This document shows, in pieces, positions 30,950 through 40,600 of a DNA stretch of 44,962 nt; position 1 is the stretch's first letter, and every line of letters begins with the position of its first letter. Origin of the DNA: Fidelibacterota bacterium (GTDB taxonomy: Bacteria; Fidelibacterota; UBA8477; JABMPR01); NCBI GenBank assembly GCA_018650795.1, contig JABIFG010000126.1, forward strand, positions 1 through 44,962. Direction: 5' to 3'. The notes under the pieces are model-generated. The model ran no database searches and was not told where the DNA came from. It saw only the letters and a list, made by a program, of their open reading frames with translations. The translations under genes and the position numbers were made by a program.

Positions 30950-31019
30950 GTACCCGGGATTTCGAGGCAATTGCTGAGAAAATATTTTGCAGGGGCAGAG
31001 CTTAGACTACTTTGTGAGC

Positions 31020-32222
31020 ATGAGATTAGTTCGTTCCGCCAATCAATCTTGGTCATCAATCATGCTGCTTCTCCTGGTGATGAGTTTGGGAAATTGCACG
31101 AGAGTATTCCAGGTGCTGGCCCCATTTTCTGATCTACCTGCACCTACAGGTCCTTATTCTGTGGCCACCCGCAGTACCACCTGGATCGACAGCAGCCGGG
31201 ATGAAACATTCACGCCAAAGCAAGATTTTCGCAAAATTGTGGTCCAGGTATGGTTCCCTATTTCAAAACAGGAAGATCTGATTTCCCTCCCTTATATCGA
31301 TGCTCCTGAGTTGAGACTCCCAGCCATTGCCAAGCAATTGAGATTACCACTATCTCTGATCAAACATTTTGGCGAGGTCAAGACCAACACTTCGGCAAGC
31401 TCTGATGGGTCAGGTATAGACCAGGAATTTCCGCTGATACTTTTTTCCCATGGCTTAAGTGGGATGCGCTTTCAAAACACCGCCATCATTGAGGAACTGG
31501 CCAGCTATGGATATGTAATTTTCGCAGCTGACCATAGTTATGGTGCTAACATTACCATTTTTGATGATGGTGAAACAGCTGAATACAGAGCCGGTAAAAG
31601 ACGAGCCCTGAATGAAAATTTTCTGAATACCATTGATCTTTCCCAACTGGGCATCCTGGTTGGAGATCTCAGATTTATCATGGATATGATTGTGGATGAA
31701 AATCAGAATCATTTCCTGCTGAATCTACCCATGGACACAAGTCGAATTGGAGTGATGGGTCATTCGCTGGGCGGTGCAGCAGTGATCAACACCATGGCAG
31801 TGGATGCTCGTGTTGATGCAGCCATGATTCTGGATGGGTGGTACGCACCAGTTCCAGATTCAGTTGTGGCGACAGGTCTCAAGCAGCCCATTTTCCATCT
31901 CGGTCAAAAACAATGGTCAGATCATGATAATTATGCCCGTATGGATGCGATGCTATCAGAAAGTAGAGGACCTGTCTATAAAATGCTCGTTCCAGGCACC
32001 CTGCATACCGATTTTACTGATATGCCTCTATTTACCTCCTTTTCTCTTTTTATTGGATACACCATGGTACAAGATCCCATCAGGCTCAACGATTTATTGC
32101 GAGTAAATACAGCGAGTTTTTTCAATGTCTATCTGAAGGACCACCCCAGCTCAGAGTTACTGGACCAAATCCTTAGCGAGAAGGATGTCACAAGCTATAT
32201 TTTTACTCCCGTGTCGCCCTGA
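31020..32222 (+). CDS. PAF-acetylhydrolase-like lipoprotein (alpha/beta hydrolase)
   Basis: An esterase of the platelet-activating-factor acetylhydrolase isoform II family, which cleaves short acyl chains from phospholipids. From the ATG at 31020 the product has 400 aa. Hydrophobic MLLLLVMSLGNC ends in a lipobox, so it is probably an outer-membrane lipoprotein. The triad is Ser249 (GHSLGG), Asp272 (LDGW) and His329 (GTLHTDF). SHGLSG at about 143-148 is the family's oxyanion strand. The start is uncertain: a TTG at 30987 extends the frame by 11 codons and no strong ribosome site is seen for either. It is the first plus-strand gene. Confidence 0.85.
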   Translation: MRLVRSANQSWSSIMLLLLVMSLGNCTRVFQVLAPFSDLPAPTGPYSVATRSTTWIDSSRDETFTPKQDFRKIVVQVWFPISKQEDLISLPYIDAPELRLPAIAKQLRLPLSLIKHFGEVKTNTSASSDGSGIDQEFPLILFSHGLSGMRFQNTAIIEELASYGYVIFAADHSYGANITIFDDGETAEYRAGKRRALNENFLNTIDLSQLGILVGDLRFIMDMIVDENQNHFLLNLPMDTSRIGVMGHSLGGAAVINTMAVDARVDAAMILDGWYAPVPDSVVATGLKQPIFHLGQKQWSDHDNYARMDAMLSESRGPVYKMLVPGTLHTDFTDMPLFTSFSLFIGYTMVQDPIRLNDLLRVNTASFFNVYLKDHPSSELLDQILSEKDVTSYIFTPVSP

Positions 32223-32465
32223 TCAACCTGATCCGTCCAGCATAATATATTGCTAATTTTCTGCACAATTACTTAAGGTACGACACCTTGGCATTCATTA
32301 ATTGTGACAAATACAGGCATTAATTCTGTTGGTAGCCTTATAGTCGGTTATATTTGCGATATATCAAAGAGGCGGTCTTCTCATGTAGGGTTGTGTGCCA
32401 TGTCACAGATATTCCATCCCAATGCGCTAATTTCGCTTGTCACTAACATATATGGAGGATAAAAG

Positions 32466-35400
32466 ATGAGTATCATCAAGTTAAAAGGAATTCCCTGGCT
32501 ACTTATTATGTGTATCATGATAATGGCCGTGCCAATGCTGATTCAGGCAGATGAGTCAGCAACAAACATTGAAAAAATCAAACAACTAAGGCAGGTGCAG
32601 AACCAGAGCACTGTTCTTAAAAATCTAAAAGCCAATAGTGTGGCAACCAAGGGAACAGCGGAGCAGGAGCGTATGCTGCGTCTGAGCAATGCCCTCACCA
32701 AGGTCAAACAGCAGGCACTTCCAGACATGGAGTCAACTCCTCGTCTAAATTTGAAACGAACTGACAGACCGTTACCTCAGGCATCAACAAGCGCATTGCG
32801 TGATGTCTTTTATGGTAGTGGTACCATGAGTGGACATGCTGACTCTTTATTCTTCAATTTTTTGAGCGGTGAGAACAGTGGTGATTCACTTGGTATGGAT
32901 GTCCGTATTACTGGGAATGAAGGTTTAAATTTTGGGAATGAGTTTGCTTACTATGGGGATCCCAGCATGCTGTACTGGCTCGCTGAAGACAGCACCCTTG
33001 ATGGTGTAAGCTACGTTGATGCTATTGATGACCCCTTGAGCGTATGGACAGATATCTCCTGGAATTTCGACAATGGCGCTGGCAATGGCGGTGGTTCCCT
33101 GCAAGTTGGAAACCTGTGGGTGGTTTACGCACGGACCTCGCAGATGTATGTTGTCCTAGAGGTTACCGAAACTTTTGCCGACTGGACAATGCCTCGCTTC
33201 TCTTTCGACTATATGATTCAGGCTGATGGCTCCAACATTTTTGATGGTACTCCCTCCCTTTTTGATATGACGGTGAATGATGATTATACCGACACCCTGG
33301 AAATTGGCTCCAACCCATATTTTGAGATTACCCTAGACAATTACATGTATGGTGAGTTCGCAGTTATCTGGGATAGTAATCACGATGGGTTGTTGGACGA
33401 CGGTGATATTCCCATGGAATTTTATGACTTCATGGATAATGACATGAATGATGATGATCCCGCTGCTGGAATTTTTGGCTTCACCTACACAGACGAAATG
33501 GCTGATGGTTTAAACTATCTCGCCGATGATCTTCTCTTTGTAGCTACTTCTGAGATGGATATGGCTGTCACTTCAGTCCATTTTTATACACTACCTTCCC
33601 CATTCTCTGTATCAGGCGCAATTTATGAAACCAATGGCGGCGGTCCTCCTTTAGAGGGCATTGTTGTCTGGGCAGTTTATGAAAATTCAGGTGATGATGA
33701 ACAGCCAGCTGTTGTTGTTGTAACTGACGCTGCAGGTCAATATCACCTTGATTTACCCGACACAGGTAATGTCATGATTGGCTCTGAAGATCATTTTTAC
33801 ATGACTGAGGGTCTTTTACCTGATCCATCTCATCATTTCGTTAATGTTCAGAGTGCTGAATTCGGTTATAACTTTTATTATGTGGCTCCTACCAGCACCA
33901 TCGAAGGTTATGTCTATGATGAGACTGGCGCACCCATCGAGGGTGTTGAAGTTAAAGCTGATGGCGATGATGGTCCTGGAGCAATTGGAATAACAAGCCC
34001 TACTGGCTACTATAGTATTGGCGTCATGCCTGGTGACTATGATGTGGGTATTGAGTGGGAAACACTTCCTGGTGCTTATGTTGTCCCACACAGTGAATAC
34101 GTGTTCGTTGGTGATTTTGCTGTCACCACGGTGAATTTTACACTGCATACGGCCAATAACTTCATTGTCGGTGTTGTAACTTTAGATGGCCTTCCCATTG
34201 AAGGAGTTAATGTAGTAGCCATGAATGAACTCGGTTTCTCTATGACCATGAGTCAGGGAAGTGGATTTTTCGACATCCCTGTCTTTGGTGGTCCTGAGAC
34301 ATTTTATGACCTCATGGTGTGGATGCCAGATGATATGTCAGGTATTGTTCAAACATCAATGAACCACCAAGTTCCGGCAGGTGCCGAGGGTCAGATGATC
34401 ACGCTGGAAACAATTTCCGGTGGATTGTTCGGCTATTTCATAGATGCTGAGACCAGTGATCCCATCATGGATGGTTTCGAGATCGGTATGATGATGCGTG
34501 ATATCGATACTGATATGATGTTTCATAGTGGTCCCAATTATGATGGATATTATGAAATTCACGTTCCTCCAGGTCTCTATGAGGTCACGGCTGGTGGGCC
34601 GGAGTGGATGGGTCCGCAACCGGATACTATACTCATTGCTGACATCCTGATCGAGCATGATCTATATGTTAACCATATGAGCTTTGATGCCTCCCTCGAT
34701 GGCTATGTGTTTAACGAAGATGGCATACCTATTCCTTATGCTCAGGTCCAGATAGGAAATGATGGTTGGGGTGCTGGAACCATGGCTGACGAATTCGGAT
34801 ACTACTATTTTGATCTACCTGTAGGCTACTACTATGTCAGTGCCTGGGCTGAGGGTCATTATATGTCCTATGATGAATTCCCGGTTGGACCCGGTCCCAA
34901 TGCCTACAATTTCTTCCTCGAGCACTTTGAGGTTGATGGTGCCATTGCTGGAGAGGTTTATGACGCCGATACAGGTGCTCCCCTAATGGACGCCAACGTC
35001 TATGCCTATGCTTGGGATGACGACGAAGGCTATTGGTCAAATACAGATGAATTTGGTGAATTCTGGTTCGATCTACCCAATGGTACCTATGATATTGTGG
35101 TTGAACATTGGGACTATCCACCTATGTGGATAGACGAAATTTCCGTTCAGAATGATACGACCTATCTTGATTTCGCCATGGTCCTACCTGCTGGTGGTGT
35201 TGACGGATATGTTTACGATGATATGGGCTTCCCTGTTTGGGATGCTGAAGTAGTTATTGTCAGTACATCGGATCCAGAAACTGGATTCTGGGGTTATACT
35301 GACAATGATGGCTATTTCAGTATTCCGGCTATGAATGGTGATTACGATGTCTATTCTGGAGCCGATGGTTTTGAAGATGCTTACTATGGTACAATTAACA

Positions 35401-36371
35401 TCAATGATGCCTGGGTCAACATCGACATCTATCTCGCGCAGCTCGATGCTGCCCCACCAGAGTTCAACTTTATTGTTGATCAGCCTAATGATCAGGGACG
35501 CCAGGTCAGAATGGCTTTCTGGCCGGGTAGTACTGAATGGGGTCCTTTCTCGAGCTATAGTATCTGGAGATGGACTAACACGCCCCAGGGTATCATGTAT
35601 GATTTCGTGGACTATATCCCTAACTATGATCTAGATGAGTACATGCTGGTTGCTCCCACTCTAGTGGATTCCAGTGCCAATCTCGATGTACCTGAGTTCT
35701 ATACAAGTATATTCGTGGTAGCTGGTCACTGGGATGCCTTCGGTTTCATAGAGGGTCAACCCATGACTGGCTATTCCAAGGACAACATCCATCCTGGAAT
35801 ACCTGGACCGCTCAGCTTGCTCAGCTCCACAGATACAGGTGTCGAAATTGGTTGGGAAATGAGTATGGCTGATGACTTCCAATACTTTGAAGTGTATCGG
35901 GCAACCAATCCTGATTTCACAGACGCAGATGTATATGCTACCGTAGAAACAATGTTCTCAGACGGAGATGTGATCATTGGCCAGACTTACTACTATGCAG
36001 TCAGTGCTGTTGATGCGAATGGGAATATGAGTGAAACGACTAATGTCGTCACAACTTCCATAGTATCTGTGGATGACCTCGAGATGATTCCAACTGCTTA
36101 TGGTCTCTCTCAGAACTATCCAAACCCGTTCAATCCAACCACTTCAATCGAATTTGCTCTCCCTGAAGCTGCTCAAGTCTCACTTGAGATATACAATCTC
36201 CTCGGACAGAAAGTTCGTACCCTGGTTAATGGATATGTCCCAGCCGGATATATCAACACCAGTTGGGATGGCCTGGATCAAAATGGTAAGGAAATCAGTA
36301 GTGGAACTTATATCTATCGCTTGCAGACGGCAGATCAGACCTTCAGCAAGAAGATGGTACTCATGAAGTAA
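32466..36371 (+). CDS. Large secreted surface protein: seven carboxypeptidase-regulatory-like repeats plus T9SS sorting domain
   Basis: A 1301-aa acidic protein. Residues 1-28 are a signal peptide and about 105-380 a beta-rich N-domain with an Asp-rich loop (DSNHDGLLDDGD), a possible calcium site. Then come seven tandem Ig-like repeats of roughly 85 residues of the carboxypeptidase regulatory type (consensus GYVYDE-G-PI-GA-V...T-E-GYY-F-LP-G-Y-V), a fibronectin-III-like segment and, from about 1211, a FlgD-like T9SS type A sorting domain (QNYPNPFNPTT...GQKVRTL...SSGTYIYRL...KKMVLMK). It should be exported by SprA, encoded two genes downstream, and attached to the surface. GGAGG lies 8 bases upstream of the ATG. 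The precise role (adhesin, scaffold) is unknown. Confidence 0.9.
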   Translation: MSIIKLKGIPWLLIMCIMIMAVPMLIQADESATNIEKIKQLRQVQNQSTVLKNLKANSVATKGTAEQERMLRLSNALTKVKQQALPDMESTPRLNLKRTDRPLPQASTSALRDVFYGSGTMSGHADSLFFNFLSGENSGDSLGMDVRITGNEGLNFGNEFAYYGDPSMLYWLAEDSTLDGVSYVDAIDDPLSVWTDISWNFDNGAGNGGGSLQVGNLWVVYARTSQMYVVLEVTETFADWTMPRFSFDYMIQADGSNIFDGTPSLFDMTVNDDYTDTLEIGSNPYFEITLDNYMYGEFAVIWDSNHDGLLDDGDIPMEFYDFMDNDMNDDDPAAGIFGFTYTDEMADGLNYLADDLLFVATSEMDMAVTSVHFYTLPSPFSVSGAIYETNGGGPPLEGIVVWAVYENSGDDEQPAVVVVTDAAGQYHLDLPDTGNVMIGSEDHFYMTEGLLPDPSHHFVNVQSAEFGYNFYYVAPTSTIEGYVYDETGAPIEGVEVKADGDDGPGAIGITSPTGYYSIGVMPGDYDVGIEWETLPGAYVVPHSEYVFVGDFAVTTVNFTLHTANNFIVGVVTLDGLPIEGVNVVAMNELGFSMTMSQGSGFFDIPVFGGPETFYDLMVWMPDDMSGIVQTSMNHQVPAGAEGQMITLETISGGLFGYFIDAETSDPIMDGFEIGMMMRDIDTDMMFHSGPNYDGYYEIHVPPGLYEVTAGGPEWMGPQPDTILIADILIEHDLYVNHMSFDASLDGYVFNEDGIPIPYAQVQIGNDGWGAGTMADEFGYYYFDLPVGYYYVSAWAEGHYMSYDEFPVGPGPNAYNFFLEHFEVDGAIAGEVYDADTGAPLMDANVYAYAWDDDEGYWSNTDEFGEFWFDLPNGTYDIVVEHWDYPPMWIDEISVQNDTTYLDFAMVLPAGGVDGYVYDDMGFPVWDAEVVIVSTSDPETGFWGYTDNDGYFSIPAMNGDYDVYSGADGFEDAYYGTININDAWVNIDIYLAQLDAAPPEFNFIVDQPNDQGRQVRMAFWPGSTEWGPFSSYSIWRWTNTPQGIMYDFVDYIPNYDLDEYMLVAPTLVDSSANLDVPEFYTSIFVVAGHWDAFGFIEGQPMTGYSKDNIHPGIPGPLSLLSSTDTGVEIGWEMSMADDFQYFEVYRATNPDFTDADVYATVETMFSDGDVIIGQTYYYAVSAVDANGNMSETTNVVTTSIVSVDDLEMIPTAYGLSQNYPNPFNPTTSIEFALPEAAQVSLEIYNLLGQKVRTLVNGYVPAGYINTSWDGLDQNGKEISSGTYIYRLQTADQTFSKKMVLMK

Positions 36372-36379
36372 TGGTGAAA

Positions 36380-36499
36380 TTCAGAGTGCGCGTGTTGTGT
36401 TATACTTCGACAGGCTCAGCAAGACACATAACAATTTATGTTCGTCTCCCTGAGGTTCTCGAAGGGTCTAATTCAAGATTGATAAGCGCGCACTCTGAA
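36380..36499. repeat. Nested palindromic repeat after the T9SS cargo gene
   Basis: Outer arms TTCAGAGTGCGCG (36380-36392) and CGCGCACTCTGAA (36487-36499) are a perfect 13-bp inverted repeat. Inner partly matching arms (CTTCGACAGGCTCAG and CTGAGGTTCTCGAAG) belong to the family seen at 18276-18361. It starts 8 bases past the stop codon. Confidence 0.75.
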
Positions 36500-36552
36500 G
36501 TCCAACGAGGATAATTCCTTTCAATTAGGTCGAATTATTCAACATGCTTATT

Positions 36553-36590
36553 AAAGAAGCCATCCGTTTTTCAGGATGGCTTCTTTGTTT
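36553..36590 (+). terminator. Rho-independent terminator of the T9SS cargo gene
   Basis: A 13-bp perfect stem AAAGAAGCCATCC/GGATGGCTTCTTT with an 8-nt loop followed by GTTTATATTTTG on the plus strand, about 180 bases past the stop of the surface protein gene. Confidence 0.85.
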
Positions 36591-36948
36591 ATATTTTGTT
36601 ACTACTCATCTTTGACGCCCCCCTCTGTGCTTATCAAAAAATACCTCAATCCATTATCTTTTTCCTATTCATTCAATCGTCGCAATAGAAAAACACAGAA
36701 ACCCAGTAAAATCGATTACATATACCATGAATGATCTAATTGTAAATAATGAATTTAAGAGAGCCTAATGTTTATACGACCCTTTGCTTTCAAATCCACA
36801 GTTTAGGGGTCTTAATCATTGACTGATGAAAGGCTGTCGTCTAATTTTGGCCGCTTCATTTTCATCCCGAAAACTTGGGAATGAAATTATTAGTTCTAGG
36901 GACATGAAGAGGGGGAACAATTTCCCTGTAAATTGGTAGGTTGATAAC
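36591..36948. other. Non-coding region upstream of rdgB
   Basis: About 360 bases without a plausible gene on either strand. It should hold the promoter of the rdgB-sprA unit; I cannot point to convincing elements. A GGTAGG ribosome site lies just before the rdgB ATG. Confidence 0.35.
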
Positions 36949-37563
36949 ATGAAATTGCTACTAGCCACACAGAACAAACACAAGGTTGAGGAATTAACCC
37001 GTCTCATGCAACCCTATGCCGTTGAAATTGTGTCGCTACTTGAGTACCCGGAGATCGGCGAAATCGTCGAGGATGGTGATACGCTTGAAGCTAATGCACT
37101 GATCAAAGCCAGGGCAGGTTATGCACATTGTGGCATCCCAACCATTGCTGATGATACAGGTCTGGCTGTAGATGCCCTGGATGGAGCGCCTGGTGTATAT
37201 GCTGCGCGATATGCCGGTGAAAATGTGACCTATGACGAGAATGTTCAAAAAATGCTGAACGAATTATCAGAGGTTCCCATAGATCAAAGGCAGGCCCAAT
37301 TTCAAACTGCCGCTGTCTTTTTTGATGGCACAGAAACTATTGTCGGACGGGGTGAAGTTCCTGGAATGATTACAACGGAGCGTCAAGGCAATTCAGGTTT
37401 TGGATACGATCCAATTTTTTACATTCCTGAGAAACAGCAGACCTACGCGCAAATGGACCTGGAAGAAAAGAATAAATTGAGTCACCGAAAAAGGGCATTC
37501 GCCCATCTTATAGATCAACTAAGCCAAACTCACCGCGCTTTTAAAGTGGAGCTGAACAATTAG
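36949..37563 (+). CDS. rdgB: XTP/dITP pyrophosphatase (RdgB/HAM1)
   Basis: A house-cleaning enzyme that hydrolyses dITP, XTP and ITP to monophosphates, keeping deaminated purines out of DNA and RNA. The 204-aa protein has all family motifs: TQNKHK at 7-12, DDTGL at 68-72, SGFGYDPIF at 149-157 and SHR at 178-180. It is cytoplasmic. It precedes sprA by 62 bases on the same strand and could share its transcript, though the functions are unrelated. Confidence 0.96.
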   Translation: MKLLLATQNKHKVEELTRLMQPYAVEIVSLLEYPEIGEIVEDGDTLEANALIKARAGYAHCGIPTIADDTGLAVDALDGAPGVYAARYAGENVTYDENVQKMLNELSEVPIDQRQAQFQTAAVFFDGTETIVGRGEVPGMITTERQGNSGFGYDPIFYIPEKQQTYAQMDLEEKNKLSHRKRAFAHLIDQLSQTHRAFKVELNN

Positions 37564-37625
37564 AATCATAAGCTAGTCTTTCCACTGATCCCAAGAGGAT
37601 ATATAACGGGCTTTACATACACAAC

Positions 37626-40600
37626 GTGAGAACGATTGCAGCAATCATATTATCCCTGATTACCATCTGGCCATCTGTATATGGTCAGACTGAAGAGGTA
37701 CAACCTGTTGGTGTTAGCTTCAGGTTGCAGGCAAAATTCTTCCAATTGGCTAGCACCCCTATCTTTGATACTCCAAACCAGGGATTGTTTTTTAGTGATA
37801 CTTCGCTTTTCCTGGCTTCCCCAATGAGTCAATTAAATTTGAGTTCCATCAAATCCACTCTGGAAATGGATAGTACGGCTACTTATTTCACAATGTCCCA
37901 GATGATGGATGGCAAGCCCATTGGTATACCGACTGTGGTTACTATTGATGAATTTGTTAGTCTCAGTCTGGATCGTAAAAAAACCGGTTTGTTTAAAAAG
38001 ATAGCGACAGGACGACTACAGGCAGAAGATGCTTCTGGAGGAAGTCAGTCCTTTGAATTAATCGGGGCGGATATCGCAGGCCAACGCGTTTCATTGCGAG
38101 TTCGTGGAAATGTGAACATTACTGGAAAACTCCGCAGTGAGGATAGATCTAAAACCACAAACACCAACAGCCAGCAACAATCTAACACTTTCCAGATCGA
38201 GCAGAAACAAGCCTTCAAAATTGAAGGGAAAATTGGGGATCGGATCAGTATCCAGGTTGATCAGGATAGTGAGCGTGATTTTGATTTCGAAAACAATATG
38301 GAAATCTTCTACAACGGTAATGAAGATGAAATTATCCAAAAGGTGGAAGCAGGTAACATCTCCCTGAGTCTTCCCGGAACCAAGTTGGCCATGTTCTCAG
38401 GCCAGAACAATGGCCTGTTCGGCTTAAAAGCCCTGGCCAAAGTAGGTCCCATTGATATCACTGCGATTGCCTCTCTGGAACGTGGCCGTAAAGAAAAATT
38501 ATCCCTCAATGGGAATTCTGAAGCATCTGAAGTGACAGTGGACGATTATCACCGTCGTCGTAATACCTATTTCTATGTCAACCATTTCTATCGTCGGAAA
38601 TCATACCCCCTGAATGACCAGGGTCAATATCGTCTCACTGGTAGAACGGTACAGACCATCCGTGTATATAAATACATTTCCTATGGTCAGAGCGATCAGA
38701 TGACCAATTTCGCTCAGATTTATGATAATCCTGAAACAGATTCTACCTGGGCAACTAGTAGACATGTTATCCAGCTCAAGCAGGGTGTTGATCAGGATTT
38801 CGTGCTGTATGAAGATCTGGGTGTCATCCGGATGAATACAGCTGTGCAAGACGGTGAAGTGCTGGCCATCGCCTATCGTGATACCTTCGTCAATACTGAC
38901 AATATGGATCAAACCAACCTGATTGTTCCGGAATACGATCCACTTTTTAATCCAAAACGCTGGTTCCAGGAAGGCAATAACATTGCTCTGGGAACCCCGG
39001 GTATTGCTGATACCCTGCGCTTGAAATTAATTAAACCCGATGGTGCTCTGCCTGGTGATCCGTCCTGGGATCTGGAATGGAAAAACGTTTTCTATCTGAA
39101 TACTTCGGGTATCAACAAAGAGGGCTTTGATCTCAAAATCAGAGAGAGTCTAGGTGGAGAAGAGTCTGAACTGACAACTCTTGGAAAGCCATTTCTCCAA
39201 TTGTTTGGCCTGGATCGCACCGGTGTGGGTTCAGAACAAGAACCCGATGGAATTATGGATCTGGACTATGAGAACATCCTCAACTTGAGACGTGGTGAGC
39301 TCATTATCCCCTACCTCGTTCCTTTCAGGGCTGATACCGTGGTAACCGGTCAACCTAGCTGGATGACCAACGCTGCAGGGCAAGCCCTCAATAGTGGTGG
39401 TAATCCCAACCTGGTAGATAATCCAGAATATTCGAGTAAATCATTTTATGATTTCCCTGTCTCTTCACCCTCTGAGTATAAAAAAGACACTAAATTCAAA
39501 TTACATGTTAGCTATGCCAATCAGAGTTCAAGTTTCAATCTGGGGTTTAATGTGATCGAAGGTTCAGAAGAAGTAACTCTGAATGGTGTTCCTCTGGAAA
39601 GAGGTGCCTCCAAAGATTACACCATCGACTATTTTTCAGGACAACTTATCATATTAAATGAATCTGCACTGGCTCCTGGAGCAGATCTGGATATTAAATA
39701 TGAGCTGAATGAATTCTTCCAACTGGATAAAAAGGTTATCCTGGGATCAAGAGCAGAGCTCAAATTTGGAGAAAATAAAAGCTCATTTATCGGTTTGAGT
39801 GCCATCTATTTCTCCAAAAGCAGTATCGATGAAAAGGTTCGGGTTGGCAAAGAACCCATGGAAAACTTTATCTGGGATTTGAATACTAAAATTTCTCGAG
39901 ATCTTCCTTTCCTGACCCGTGGGTTGGATTGGTTGCCTCTCATCAAAACAGATGCAAAATCCAATGTCACCTTGAGTGGTGAAATTGCCCAGGTCATTCC
40001 AAACCCAAATACTGCTGTTAATGAGGAGTTAGGCGATGTGGGCCTGGCCTATCTGGACGATTTTGAAGGCAGTCGGCGTGAAGCACAGCTGAGTATCATC
40101 CGTGGTGCCTGGGGTCTCTCTTCCGTCCCCATAGATGGGACAGATAGGGGTAATTATGATCGAGCATACACATACTGGTATAACCCATATAACCGCGTCC
40201 TGACCAAACAGATCTGGCCCAACAAAGAAACCAGTGCCCAGGCTCAGAATGATGTGACCGACATTCTGGTCCTCAATGTCATCCCCGATTCTTCCTTCTC
40301 CGTCCAGCAAGGTGGAGCTCCTGGAAGTGCCTGGGGTGGTATCCAACGCTCCCTCTCATCTGGGTATTATGATCAGTCAACCTCCAAATTTCTTGAGATG
40401 TGGGTCAAGGGCGACCAGGGCAGATTGCATATTGATCTGGGATATATTAGTGAAGACCAGCAAGAGCCTGGACAGACTTGGGATGTCGAGATTCTTGATC
40501 AGGTAGTGAAAAAAGGATACGGCCAACTGGATACTGAAGACATTTCGTCACAGGTATTCCCCTCTGGAGATGGCTTTGTTGAAAAGGCAGAAGATTTAGG

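Noticed and set aside
32340..32370. Bacteroidota-type promoter (TATATTTG) upstream of the surface-protein gene
   Set aside because: The -7-like element fits TAnnTTTG, but the nearest TTG is about 17 bases away, shorter than the usual spacing, and AT-rich sequence makes chance matches likely.
33816..35121. Several minus-strand frames inside the 1301-aa surface-protein gene
   Set aside because: They mirror the repetitive Asp/Tyr/Gly-rich coding sequence and show no independent start signals or homology.
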